DNA from: Rhynchosporium graminicola
Lineage: Eukaryota; Ascomycota; Leotiomycetes; Helotiales; Ploettnerulaceae
NCBI GenBank assembly: GCA_900074885.1
Contig: FJUW01000001.1
Location: forward strand, 310,001-374,000
Reading direction: 5' to 3'
Length of the DNA stretch: 64,000 nt
Below the pieces are notes generated by a model. That model saw nothing but the letters and a program-made list of their open reading frames with translations. It made no database searches and was not told the origin of the DNA. Position 1 is the stretch's first letter. Each line of letters begins with the position of its first letter. Position numbers and translations under genes: made by a program. Positions 36,886 to 49,296 of this stretch are shown here, piece by piece.

Positions 36886-39088
36886 TCAATTATGGCTCAA
36901 TCCTAACTGACCACCCGGGCCGTATCCGGCACTCATGCCCTTGTCTCCCTCCGCATTTCTTTTGGCCAACTGTCTCTCGGCCCACTCTCTGCTCGCCTGG
37001 CGACCCCTCTCGGCAGCTTCTTCTCTGGCACGTTTTGCAGCAGCTTCTCTATCTCTCTTCTCCTTCTCCATTTCCTCGGTGAGTCGGGCATCACGGCTGT
37101 ATATTTCCTTGGCACGCCTTCGGAGATCAGAGTCGGTGACGGAAACAGTCCGCTGTAGAGGGCGAGCAGCTGCAACGACACCAGGAGCGCTTGGCGATGG
37201 CTTGCGTACAGGCGGAATAAATGCACCCTTAGCACGAGGGGCTGACATATTTGCAAGGTTCAAAGCTGCGATGGATAGTCGATGGGAACCAATGTTGGAA
37301 CCCCTCTTGGAGGTTGTCAGGTTGCCGTCCTCGATACTTTCAATGCCAATCTTGCTCTGCCTAGCGCGGCTGGCAACAGTCTCTCGTGGAGACATATTTG
37401 CAGTACCGCTATTGCGTATAGGCCGGGCTTTAAATTCTCTTCGCTTTCGTTCCTCTTCTTCCTGCAATTTAAGACGAGCCTCGTGTGCAGCTTTCTTCCT
37501 CCGTGATAGCTCCTCTCCAGGAAGCTCAAAAGTTGACTTCGTCGGAGGTTTGGTTGACTTAATCTTTGGACTAGAAACCACCCGAGCTGTATGGAGACTG
37601 TCCTCGCTGCTTTGTCGTTGGGCCATGCGTGCCTCGCGCTGCTCCTTCAACTTTAATGCGACGGCTTCTCCTGGAAGTTCGAAAATCGGACGTGTTGGCG
37701 GCTTGGTCGATCGTAGCTTCTCCTTTGGTTGAAGAAGACTCATTGGGCGCTTGACCGCTGTCTTGGCAGGAGCTTGCGCCTTTTGCTCTTCGACGGGTGA
37801 CGCGTTGTTATGTGCAGATTTGAAGTTCATCGATGTCGCCTTTTTCAGGGTCGGAGCTTGCTTCGGTGCTGTCTTGACTCGCACAGTCGCATATCCAGAC
37901 TTCGACGGTTGTCTTCTGAGAGTTGCTTGCTTTTCGGAAACCTTGAAAGGTTGTTTATCTGCTTTGTGACCCTCGAGGTAGCCATCTGGCATCCGAGCCT
38001 TCTGTCTAGACTTCTCTGACGACACCATTCGTTCTGCCTGAGCAGCTTGATTGAGAGCTTCAAGAGCCTCTTCAAGTTGGTCAAGAGCTTCGACAGAGTC
38101 TTCAATTCGGGACACAGGTTTGGCCGGTGATCGACAAATGATTTGATTTACGAAGGAATCCTCCCCTGCATGGTCTGTGAGGTGTCCAGAATCCTCGGGG
38201 CCATGCATCGTTTCGATTTCATCGAGGGTCTTGACTGGTGAGTGTGCTGGCGTAGGGCTGCATCGGATATCTTCTGCCATGGATTCCAGTGTGCCCACAT
38301 CTGCGGCAGCATCAAGGCTTGTGTCAATAGTTGCATTACCGTCCATCACGTTAGGTGACTTTGACCAAACTTCCTTGGCTAATGATGCAGATGTATTAGT
38401 ATTATAATTTCCATAAGATAAATCCCGACTATATGTAGAACACTTCTTGGCCCGATTCGACCCTGTAGAACGACCGCCAAAGAGACTAATGAAATCGATT
38501 TCTCGGAGCTTCTGCGAAACAATGGAGCAGTCCCGATACCCGAATAACTCTGATAAATTGTACGAATACTGACCTGCTTGTGACTTCGCCAATTGGTTCC
38601 GGGTGATGCGCATAGCTGGTTGAGGAGCCATGACAGGAGGTTCTTCTGCAGCAGAAGTATTTACTACGCTCTGGTTAGACTCGTGGCATCCCAGAAAATG
38701 ATGGAAGAATCTTGGTACCAATGACGGGTGGAAGCGTTGTAGCATCTGCTTGTCTGCCATGGGTAGCCATATTTTCCAGTCCTTGGTCCCCTACCAGCGT
38801 AACCTCGGAGTTATTCTGCTGGTCCTTCCTCTTGTTGACCTTGTTGCCTTTCTTCGGCTTTCTTCCAGCATCAATGGCATTCTTGTAGGCAGCCTTGAGA
38901 TCTTTGACTTCTGCGGCTGCCGCAGCATCGTGCATGATGGGAAAAGAATTGGCTGTCATGAAGATGTTTGCTTCCAGAAGAAGGGCTACGGATACTTTTG
39001 CAGGTGTAATAGGCAATGGTGTTTGCGATGCAAGAGCAGTTTCGTCTTCTGCAATTGCGAATCTGCGAGATCTGGTCACTCTGGACAT
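36886..39088 (-). CDS. FELPGE-repeat protein, putative TPX2-like microtubule-associated protein
   Basis: Two exons, 39088-38719 and 38663-36886 (55-bp intron, GTACCA...TAG), give 715 aa. The protein is basic, Ser/Pro-rich and mostly disordered. Two related blocks occur: KSTKPPTRPIFELPGE (FELPGE at residues 451-456) and KSTKPPTKSTFELPGE (502-507). The second is followed by a charged helix and EEEERKRREFKARPIRNS. The order F-x-LPGE, charged helix, FKARP resembles the core motif of TPX2-family spindle proteins; this match is by eye and is inference. A charged Ala/Glu/Arg helix near the C-end looks like a coiled coil. A further intron (38573-38379, 195 nt) can be spliced or kept without changing frame. 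The gene lies 750 bp downstream of DAD2 on the same strand. Confidence 0.68.
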
Positions 39089-39839
39089 GTTGGATGGAGC
39101 AAGATGTACAGTAGCGATGAGGGTGATATTTGGCTCTGCGATACCCTTGTCTCAGGGTTTCGCCTTGCGACGCGATGGCAGGGAGTAGGTGTAATGAGAT
39201 GAGGTTGATTGAGGAAACAAAGTTCGAGATGCGACGAGTCGAACCGGCGTATGGATGTATGAAGCGGGATGCAATTGTAGAACTGTCAATGCACTTATCG
39301 ATTAGGAGCAATGTGCTAGGTGAGGATAGACCTTGCGTAGAATCTCTTAATGCGCTTTGCTTATGAAGAGGGGGTGTAAGTGCAAGTGAAACATTTGTTT
39401 GGATTTAGGCGTTTAGGCTCGTCACCACATAGCAACTGCCGTCGGGAGAACATCGGGGGGTCATGGATTGGTTCTCCACTTGCGACGCGTATGTTTCGTG
39501 ATGTGACTGCACTTTGAAATCTTGTAGGCCTAAATTTTACTTATCCATTGTACTATGTTAGAATATGGAATCATTTCGTACACGGTACTTTCAGGTCTTT
39601 GGCATACTGCTATCGCGCAACTATGGTTGCTACTCTGCCACCAATTCATTCAAGGGTATCAAAGAGGTCGGCCATAAAAAGACCCTACCCAGCCAAACTC
39701 CAGAAGATCGATGTACCGTTTCTCAAATTATCGTAAAGCCCTCGGAAATTTTCAAATCCCCATCTGATTCCTTTGCATGCGCATCCCTTCACAGTCTTGT
39801 CCCCGGGTATGTTCATCAGTCGTTATGTTGCCCAGCACA
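39089..39839. other. Intergenic between FELPGE protein and DAD2
   Basis: 750 bases, with no supported gene. It contains the promoter of the 39088 gene and the 3' region of DAD2. Confidence 0.5.
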
Positions 39840-40377
39840 TCATTCCCCATTCCCGCCTGAACTGGCCTGTTGAAGCAAAGGTGCATGTTCCGTTGGAATT
39901 CGCACAAGTGTTTGGGGCAATGCAACTTCGTTATCGGACTTCTTCTGCGAGTCTTCTGGCTCGGTCTCCTCGGATTCTTTGGGTTTTGGAAGTTTCACTG
40001 TCTTGAAATTAGTGGGGTATTTTGCGATTACTGATGCCGGGACATACTTGATGCCATACTGATCGCGCGAAGGACATTGTGCCAGTTTCCCAAAACTGTC
40101 GCAACAGCTAGAACCAGTTAACATCTATGGTTCGGTAGAGGGTTGAGGATCAATCACCTTCTGTCCCATCAGATAATGTAGACAATTTCTCCTCCAAAAT
40201 TTGCATTTGTCCCGCCAATCCAGCACTCAGGTCCCTCAACTGCTTCAGATTCTCCAGCTCTGCCTTCTTCTCGTTTATCCGAGCAAGTAGAATAGGTGAT
40301 TGACCTGCTGATGCAGAGTTGCCGGACGTTGACGCCTGTCGTAGATGCGAAGGGAGGGGTCGCGAGGAGTAAGACAT
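39840..40377 (-). CDS. DAD2: DASH/Dam1 complex subunit Dad2
   Basis: Three exons, 40377-40158, 40107-40048 and 39997-39840, give 145 aa. Dad2 is a subunit of the ring-forming DASH complex that couples kinetochores to spindle microtubules. Family features in order: a helix starting ILLARINEKKAELENLKQLRDLSAGLAGQMQILEEKL; the block TLSDGTEAVATVLGNWHNVLRAISMAS, restored by splicing; an acidic linker; and the closing signature LPQTLVRIPTE. Both introns are 50 bp with GTGATT and GTATGT donors. The short middle exon (60 nt) carries the conserved NWHNVLRAI core, so ORF callers that ignore splicing would miss this gene. The start is divergent to shugoshin at 427 bp. Confidence 0.93.
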
Positions 40378-40804
40378 TTCCGATCTGGCACTTGCTTTCT
40401 AGAGGCAGGCACTTCTTTTGGCCGTTACTGATGATTTCGATTCTAAGATATCTCAATGCTGTGTCTACTTCCTCGATGTAAAGCGTCCGGTTATTGAGTA
40501 TCTTCGTTATGTGTTTGTTCGTTATCTGACTTTCATGATTTGGGATGCCCGGCTCAGCTCCACCACAATGTCCCTCTATTGTTGTAGGGGTTGATCCTAG
40601 CAAGCGGCCGCTTTAGACTAACTATCTTCGGCCTCAATGTCAACAAGGAGATTGCGACCCGGATTTCTTTTGTTGTCAACAACCATCGCAAGCTCAACAT
40701 ACTTGGTTTTGCTTCGATTCCTACATTCGCCAACACAACTAGGTCTCAGCCGAAAACTGGAAATATCAGGCTCATTTATCAATACACCCGCATGTCTAGT
40801 ACAG
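40378..40804. promoter_or_regulatory. Bidirectional promoter, DAD2 and shugoshin
   Basis: 427 bp separate the start codons of two chromosome-segregation genes read in opposite directions. No gene is credible within it. Shared control, probably cell-cycle linked, is an inference from the arrangement. A NotI-type GCGGCCGC palindrome is at 40603-40610. Confidence 0.5.
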
Positions 40805-43086
40805 ATGGCCAGACTGAACGAGCCCGCTGCGGCGCCGACAGAAACAATAGATTCCTGTGAGAATATTCCTCAAGTACCTGCCCGATCCTTGGGTCCTAAG
40901 ACCGCTGACATGATGCATAGTAAAACGAAAATTTATGCGGCAAAATCGCGACATAGCTCGAGCCAATTCTACTCAATCACTCCGAATACGAAACCTCGAG
41001 AATGAGACCTCAAGGCTGTTAGCAGAAAACCTGGGCCTTCGGGGGCAGATAGTACAACTGCAGGGAGAGCTCGAGAACGGAAAATTGCAGCGAATGACCC
41101 AACACACTGTGATTGTAAAGTCTCAGCTGGAAACAAAACTTCTCGAAATTGGCGCATTGCTTTCTAGTCTTGGAGAGGTTCCAACTCCTCAGAGAAAATC
41201 CCGAAAGAGCGGAAATGTCAGCAGAGAGAATCCTGCTAGCAACCCTGATCAGAAGAACTGGAGGAACGTTTGTAGTTTAAGTGAAGCGGTTGCGGATCAG
41301 GAGGGACGTCTACCACCAATCTTGGAAAACAAATCGTACCCGAGGAAGACTTTGGAGTATGTTTACTAGAGCACGTAACATAAATTAACGCTGACAATCT
41401 GACAGGCATCAAGAGATACTGGATCTAGTTGCGGAAGGAGAGCCTGATACCACCGACTCGCCTGAGATCGGGCCACCTCCTGTGTCACAATTTGTCGATG
41501 AGGACCCGGTCAAGATCGACCTTCCGAAGCGCGGGAGGAAGGAAGAGGTCGAGGATACCACTGGCTTGGACCCTGTTCTCTCGGTCAATTTGGAGCAGAG
41601 AAGGAAACGTAAAGATAGTACCGTGCCCTCGGAACTAAAGCAAGCCAGCAAGCCAGAGTCAACGACAAACTACGGCATTCGAGAAGCAACAGGGACACTC
41701 AAGACTGGCGCGAAAAGGAAGCTTACTATCCGTGATGACGAAGAACATGAGACCTCCAATCGAATTCGGCCAGGTTCTCCGGATAATTTCAATTACACTC
41801 GCGTGGTCAACGACACGAAGTCAAAGAGCAAGGCGCCCATTTCGGAGAAAACAAGTAGTAGATCCACTAGGGATCTTGCCACTGCCAGAGGAGTACCACG
41901 AGAGAAACCATCTGCAGCAATTTCCAACCGGAAGATCCTCGCACCAAAGAGCGTTAATGACTCGCCTCGGAAGAAGAGTTCGGTATCTGATGAGGCGAAG
42001 CTTGTCAAGTTGAATCCTTTGAAGCCGGATGGTCAAAAGGAACGTTCAAGAGACAAGAGACAGGAGAATGCTCGAATACAGCCATCATCCTCCAACCCAG
42101 TTCTTGACACAATAGAGGTCCAGCCCGAGCCAGAAACGCCAGCAGCCGTGGAGGAATTCTCACCGGAGCCATCACAGCCCCAATCGACAGCTAAAGCCGA
42201 ATCTAGGGATACTCCACCTCCGTCTGATCTTGAGATAGGTGGCGAATCACATCGACCAAGTCGGCGCGCTCGCGGAAGTGTGAGCTATGCAGAGCCTAGT
42301 CTTCGAGACAAGATGCGCAGACCAACGAAGGATCTGGTAGATGCTGTTACTCGAGAGGAAAGAGCTCGAAACGCGATGAAACTGGAGGCACAGATTGCAC
42401 TAGCTCCAACAATAAAAGCAGAGCCGGAAGCCGATGATGCGTGGATATCTATGCCGGCCGCTTCTTCAGCCACGGTCGAAAACAGCCCTTTGCGAGACAA
42501 GACATCCGGACCTGAACTACTTCCTAGCAGCATCACAACTCATAGAAAGCGACGAGAGTCTATTCTGAACCAGACAGAATTGGAAATACCCAAGTCAACT
42601 TCAGCGGGTGCGATCGCAGCGCTTCTATCAGAAACCCGGAGGGCCAAAGCTGCTGCGAGGGAGAAAGATAAGGAGAGAGCAATGGATAATGAGGCAGCTA
42701 TGATGAAGAGCTTGGCGAATCTGGATATTTATGAATTTCGAGGCAGCTCGCCAAGTTCGTCAGAAGCACAACCAATGATGATCAAAGGGGAGAAAGTACC
42801 ATTGCGAGTTTCCAGAAGACACTCGAACTTAACTCGAGACTATCCACAGCAGAGCGATAGTGAGGCCTCAGATATGGAAGCCACAAAACGTTCCGAAATC
42901 ACAGTATCTCGCCGAAGACAGTCGACACTTGGCCTAAGAGCCTCTTCATCAAATGTGGCCACGAAGCAAGTTGAAACAGATAATGCGCTAAGAAGATCTG
43001 TCAGCACAACAGGAATTGTTGAAGCTGAGTCTGGTACTTCCAGAAGTGACAGGATTTCGGCTCGAAGGAGGAGCATGATGTTATGA
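40805..43086 (+). CDS. SGO1: Shugoshin, centromeric cohesin protector
   Basis: Three exons, 40805-40856, 40921-41356 and 41406-43086, give 722 aa. The ATG at 40805 begins MARLNEP, as in fungal homologues. Splicing gives TIDSLKRKFMRQNRDIARANSTQSLRIRNLENE, the N-terminal shugoshin coiled coil that recruits PP2A. The basic C-terminal shugoshin motif is near residues 446-475 (RPSRRARGSVSYAEPSL, then RDKMRRPTKDL), which in the family binds phosphorylated histone H2A at centromeres. Between and after them the chain is disordered, rich in Ser, Arg, Lys and Glu. The protein guards cohesin from separase and helps sense tension. It is divergent from DAD2 and convergent with VPS29. No damage is seen. 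Confidence 0.94.
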
Positions 43087-43435
43087 TTGAACGAGACGGC
43101 TGTTTAATAAAATCTCTTCTGTGGTGTTGATGAGCGATTCTGTTTGTATACACTTTTTGAGCGCAGGGAGTTTTAGTGCGAAGGGCTCTCTCTGAATTAC
43201 GGCAATGATGATATGATACTGGTAGAGTATTCTACTCTATAGTAAACTCCCCGTGAACGCCCTGAAGTGATGTGACGAGACCTTATCGCCCTCTCGATAG
43301 TCTGTCTAACGGCCGTTTCTTTGACCAGAACACGACATATCATCTCTTGACAACCCGATCAATCGCGAGTCCAATGAGACTTCTCGGAAAATTTACTCCC
43401 CAATACTTTTGATGCCATCCAAGATCTTCGCCTTA
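43087..43435. other. Convergent 3' spacer, shugoshin and VPS29
   Basis: 349 bases between two gene ends, with no other feature seen. Confidence 0.5.
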
Positions 43436-44161
43436 TCACGATCCGCCCACAACTTTGGTATATGTAATCTTTTCCACGTTGACACTCTCAACCCCATTTG
43501 CATCCTTCCTCAGCTGATAAACATAAAGCGTCAATCCAATCCCTTGTACCTGCATCCCCAAAGTCAGCAATCACACCATCTCTCTTCCTCCAGGTACCAA
43601 ACACGAGCAACTCACATCCATCAAACAAAAACTCGGCACCATCTCCTCCCCCTCCCCGACCCACCCCGTGCTGAAAGCTCCCGTCGCACTCCCCGGGTTC
43701 ACAAAGAACTTATTCTCAAACTCAAACGCGTCGAATCTATGTGTTCCGCCCCAACACAACACATCCACATCCAGTTTATTCGCTTCCGCGAGCATGAGAT
43801 CCGTTTCCATGGGCGCGACCATCGTGAAGCCTTCTAGAAATCCGATGCGTAATGAGCCGTGTGTGACGACTTGTGAGAGAGGGAGGGAGGTGGCTTCGGC
43901 GTCGAAACGGCCTTTGACGATCTTGAGGTCTGGAGAGATGGAGCGCAGGTATTCGTAGGTGGGCTTGTCGGTGAGGTTGCCTAGGCAGAGCGTCTGGCCG
44001 ATCTTGCCCGGGGTGAGGAGTTTTTTGAACTGTAGGATATATTGTAAGCTTGGTTTATCCTTGTTTCGAAGTCAGTTGTAGATAGGTACCTTTGGAGGTA
44101 TGTCAATTGCACGGTCTGGGATATGTAGGTCCCCGATGACGAGGACGAGGCGGGAGGTCAT
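43436..44161 (-). CDS. VPS29: Retromer subunit Vps29
   Basis: Three exons, 44161-44090, 44029-43616 and 43549-43436, give 199 aa. Vps29 has a metallophosphoesterase fold and is part of the retromer coat that returns receptors from endosomes to the Golgi. Blocks: LVLVIGDLHIPDRAIDIPPKF, GKIGQTLCLGNLTDKPTYEYL, VVTHGSLRIGFLEG, WGGTHRFDAFEFENKFFVNPGSATGAFS and the C-end VNVEKITYTKVVGGS. As in other Vps29 proteins, some metal-site residues differ from true phosphatases (for example the IGDLHIP block). The last intron ends in GCAG just before VQGIGLTLYVYQL. Gene length and order are ordinary. Confidence 0.96.
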
Positions 44162-47100
44162 GGTTGCGGCGGGGTACTTGTTGAGGATATGAGAAGTCTA
44201 GAGTGTGGTCATTGGCTGCCTAGATTCCCTCTTGATTTAGAATGACAATTGATATCTTCTCCTTGGTCGATGCTCGATTGGTAGAAGCTCCGGCGCAAGG
44301 TGTGTTGTTGATCTCGAGCTCGAGAAGGCTGAGGTTATAGCTATGTGCCAAGCTTCAGTCACGTGTCAGACTAGATCAATATCCGGATATTCAACAACCG
44401 TAGGATGTGGATTTGCTTTTATGGGGTCTCTCTTGGTTATATTCTTTCAACTACGTCCAAAACTGATCTGTGATGCAGTCAATTGGTGGTAGGAGCATTT
44501 TCATTCCAGCCCTAAGCTATGATTGTTGATATTCACAACCGAGTCCAGTCGTCGAGAGCTGACCACAATTTACCTTGACGTCGGTTGTAGTGTCGAAGAC
44601 TAGAACAATACAGCAATAACCGACGTACTTAGTTTATTAGTTCTTGAAGATACCCCCTCAGTCTCGGCCTTCCCATCAAAGTTTCCAGATACGTGTCAAA
44701 ACATTATACGATTCATCAGAATACAAAGATATTTGGAAACCATGAAATCTACAGCGTGTTCATATTCAAGAGTAACTCCGAAAATCAGACCAAGTAGGAT
44801 CAATCTGATCTGATCTGACCTTCTCTGCATGCTTTTACTTCGCACCTAAATGAAATTTGTCTTCCTTTCGCTGTCGAGCTCTGTCGTGACTACCAGCATC
44901 CAAAATCCCCAGACCTTCAAGCGGGAGCGAAAAATGCCGGCCTGCTCAAGGTCTCCCTGTATCGAATAGGGGAGGTGATCTGTCATGGAAATTCCACCAG
45001 GTATTGTGATCTCACAAATTGCAGGTGCGTCTTGATCCCAGACTGCTAGAAGATTCTCGTTGCAGGTGACGACAGCATCAAATGGGCTGGGACTACCGAA
45101 CTTCATTTTCAAATCAGTGCCGTTAATGCAGGTCGTACATCGTAACCCATACATATAGCAGAAGGAATGAAATACAGTATCTTATCAACGAAGAGACAGG
45201 CAAGATCAGGCGATTGCCTAAACTATGTGACCAGATATCTGCTCTGTACAACTACGACCAAGTCTATTCTTGCCATTCTGCTCTCGATATCCAGCCCCCT
45301 ACAAATCACCAAGTAGTAACACCTGATCGGTGACACGGGGGAGCTGGTACGGCAATAGAGCAGCGTTCATGACATCCCTACTCTTAGGACAAGATCTAGA
45401 ACCCATCATCATCTCAGAGGCCATCGACGGCTACTAGATGTCTGGTCACCATGTACAGTAAATTGAGACCACATGTCCCCCAGTAGTGTAATATGCAGCT
45501 TTCCGTACCGATTACCCTCGAGCCCTTTCTGTGCAACATCGGAAATCCTCTTGCCTGGACTCGCTTACAGCATCAGCTTCTATCACGTCCACAGGGACAC
45601 GTGAATCAAAAAATATGTGGCTATCCTATACTGTAGAACGTCCTTGCGGTTCTCATTGCTTCTGTCGAACCGGGAATGGCCTATTCCTTCCATTCCACCT
45701 TACTCGGGCAACGGTCATGCTGTGATCAGGCGTCGATCGAGAATGAGCAAGCAAACAGTTCCTTGCATTTATTTAGAAACGACAAACACGCGAGGTAATC
45801 AACTTTGCTCCACATTCCTCCTGTAGATGCCGTATAACATTCATATATGCAGTTGAAGACCAAAACAGCTACCTCAGCCGCGCCAGAACAATAACAGCTC
45901 GTTTGCTCCAGTGCAGAAACGATGCAAGTACAATTTCTTGTACTCACGTGAGTCAAGGGTCGATGCATTAGTCTTATTACTGCTGTAGTACTAGCATTTC
46001 CCAACTTGCTCCTGAATCGGAGAAGGACGATCTGCAGCGGAACAGACAGACCACAAAGCGCATGACAGCTGCGGTGCAAGTTTGCAGGCCTCTCACTTGT
46101 GTATGAAATGTGTGTGAAATGCATGTCTCGGGATATGTACAAGGTAACATGTTCTAGAATAAGCAAAGTTGGAGGACTCTGTCGTACCATAGACGGAAGG
46201 ACGACCCGCAAAGCCATAATGCCAACAAGAGATGATGGCTAAGCGTCCGCAACCAGTGACAAAAATGGTTCGTACTGCATGATATATTTGACTTGGCACT
46301 TGCCTTGGCACTAAGAATGACCTTTGCTTTTAATCACGCATAACAGCAAGCGACTGACGATCGATGGCTCAGGAAACAGAGACGGTGCCCAATAGACTGA
46401 TGTTACAGGGTCATCGAACGCGGGCTACTCCCCAAGGAGATTTGACGCTCGGAGGGTTCTCCAAAAGAAAGCCCAAGAAAAAACTCTTTCCCAAGAACCC
46501 GGGAACAGAATAACAAAGCCCAGACAGGGATCGTTTTTAATCTTCCGGATGGTCGAGCAAGGTCTCACTTCCTTGTTGAATCGTCTCACCCAAGGCCGAT
46601 CAAAAATGCGCCAAATCAGACCGATTCGTATTGGATACCTTCACTTCGAACCACCCAGCCCAAGGCCACGAACCGGTCGCCCAGCCACGGGCAACGGAAA
46701 AGAAAATATCATGCTGTAATGAGATTGAGGAGCGCCATTCCCAAAGCTAGATCCCGTGTGTCACCGCAGCTGTCAACACTGCTTTTTCTTTCAGGGCCGT
46801 GGCCAGGAACAGACCACTTGGAGTTGTATTGGGTCACCGAGCCGCACGTAACACAAAGGCAGAAAGAAACAATGAGCCGGGCGTAGCCGCAGCCGTGGAC
46901 TTGATCCACTCAGCTGAAGAACGAAAAGACCAAAGAAAAGCAACGTGAGGCTGAAAAAAAATCTTTTCTTCACCGAAACTGTGCCTCGTTGAGTACCCGA
47001 CCCGAAGACATGTCTCAGATCCACAAACCTGCCTAGTCCAAACTTACTCCGTACATAAAAATACTCGATTTGTTCTGGCAAGGTCAGGCATGAAGCATAA

Positions 47101-47830
47101 CAGCAACACGGATGCATAAGCGCTGCGTGCTACTGTACGTGCGCAGATCCTGTATGAAAAAGAAAGCTTCGTGCTGAAGAAGGCGGGCGACCCGAGCCGC
47201 ATTCTTTGAGGCGCTGGCCAGCCAATCATTCAGACTTTTTTTTCCTGGAGCCAACGACATATCAACACATGGATCCAACCAAATGGTTCCTGGGATTCAG
47301 AGAGAGCTGCCTGAATGTGGATATGGGTCTTTGATTTGCTGGCAAGTGTTTGAAACAGGAAAAGGAAAATTTCTTGTCGACACATCACTGGCGGGTGTGG
47401 AATGGTTCGCATCGCTGATAAAAGTTTTTTTTTGTCATGTGTATTTTTGGAATTGGGGAATTTTAGATTGCTAGCTTAGAAAGGATAAGATGAAGTGATG
47501 AAGGAGAAACTGTTCCAGTATGGAAATAGCATGGTAAGTCAGAGACAGGGGTTGGGGAAGATGCAGTTACCAGGGCAGTCAACCCAAAATCGGGCTAGCT
47601 AGGGCATTTAGGCCAGCCCTATGCTATTCCAGCTGAAATATCGGTATATGTAACATTTCGATACGTTCATGCTTGCCTCAAGGAATCCTCAGACTATCGT
47701 ATGATCAGGAAGTATTTGGTGGGCATAAGAAGAGTGAATTGGCAAGGAGGTCGAGACTAACATGTTGGGTAAGATATCCGACTATTCATTTCGAAAAATC
47801 GAATATAACGTAAGATGAGATGCAACAACA

Positions 47831-47954
47831 CTCCCTTTATTCAATCGGCTGACAATGGATCTCCCCCCTACAGTACAGGCCACAGGGAAGCAACTGATAC
47901 CTAAGAAAAGCCTGAGGTGAAGAGGCTCATTGTCAGCTCATTGAATCAAGGGAG
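47831..47954. repeat. Imperfect inverted repeat, 27-nt arms, hairpin forming
   Basis: The left arm (47831-47857) and right arm (47928-47954) are reverse complements at 24 of 27 positions. As RNA, one more position is a G-U pair, so 25 of 27 can pair. The loop is 70 bases. No gene overlaps. It could be the fold-back of a small-RNA precursor, the end repeats of a tiny MITE, or an old inversion scar. Confidence 0.85.
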
Positions 47955-49296
47955 ACTGTACAGTCATACTGTAACTGTTTGACCCACTATATTCATGTAT
48001 TACTTGTACAATAAGGTCTAGAATAGCTCATACGTACGTGTTTAGCCACGATCCAATCCTCTGGTGAGTTCTCTCCACAGCTAATTAGACCCATCCCGTC
48101 CTATTGTTCCTTTGTCTCCTTTGCATCCGTATTCTATTTGCTCCATCCCCATGCTTGTTTGTGCCTGGATCAAAACATGGTCCCATTCTCCTATCCCGCC
48201 GTCCGGCCGGGGCTCCATATATGGCATCCGTCAGGTACCTTACCCAAGCTAAGTGAGACGCCGGTAGGGCTCAATATGACTGTCTTGACTTGTTGGCATT
48301 CCATGCAAGCGAGCGAGTGAAAAAATTTCTTCACGCAGCGTAACGTGTCAAGTTCTGGAGGCTGGAACCAATTCGGCAGGCAAGTTCGCTTCCTACCGCA
48401 ACTCCATCGGAATGCCATAATGGTACTTGGCTGGTACTCATATTGATTCCAAACGTGCCTTACCTAATAAAGATTGCAAACTTGGTCGGCTATTGGATGC
48501 CCCTGTACTTAAACAGCCAAACTGTTTACCGAGCAACTGCAGCTATTCATCGGGAAAAGGGAAACAGACCCGGAGAATTCCTCCTACAATAGGAAAAGAG
48601 GAAGCAAGGTAGAGAAACGCATGAATGTATACAATGCCCAACGACCCAACCAACCAGAATGGAGAGAAGTGAAGGATCTGAAGTGTGAAACGAGTGGATA
48701 GAGTTTGGTAAAAATAACATGTCACATCACATCATAACCAACAGAAGATAGATAGATGCCTGGGAACATGTAAGTCGATATGCGGTGATTGCCTTTGTGA
48801 AATACCTCAATTGCTTGCCCAATGACTACCAGCGGCATGATTGTGAAACCGCAGACGCTGACTAGTACACATGCAATCTCGTTACCTCGAATGACGATCA
48901 CGGTCGTACAGTTGGAGTCTTTACCTAGATTACCTAGGTATCGTCGTTTGATTTGTAAACACGGCACATCTATACCAGAACCAAAAACCCCCGGTCCAGA
49001 TGTGTTTTGTAATATATGAGCGGCACTCCCGCGTCGATCAATTTACGATTGAGTGGTTGCGCCATCCCTAGCGCAAACCCTCTTCCCCTGCTTGCTCCTC
49101 CCTGCCTACCTGTGTCTGTCTGTCTAAGTTTTTCAATGGCCCACAAGAAAGGTGGTGTCGTGTGTGTTGTACTCGTAACGAAGTCTCACATTTATGGATT
49201 CTTCATCCACACACACGCACAGGTCTGTACCTGTTGAAATAAACGATCAATTGATAGGATGTGCTTGCTGTACAGAACAGGCTGGCTTCAATGACC

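Noticed and set aside
36935..37732. 265-codon plus-strand ORF
   Set aside because: Antisense shadow of the FELPGE-repeat protein; Ser/Arg/Leu-rich as expected from its complement.
45726..46217. 163-codon minus-strand ORF
   Set aside because: Irregular composition, no domain, no promoter or splice support.
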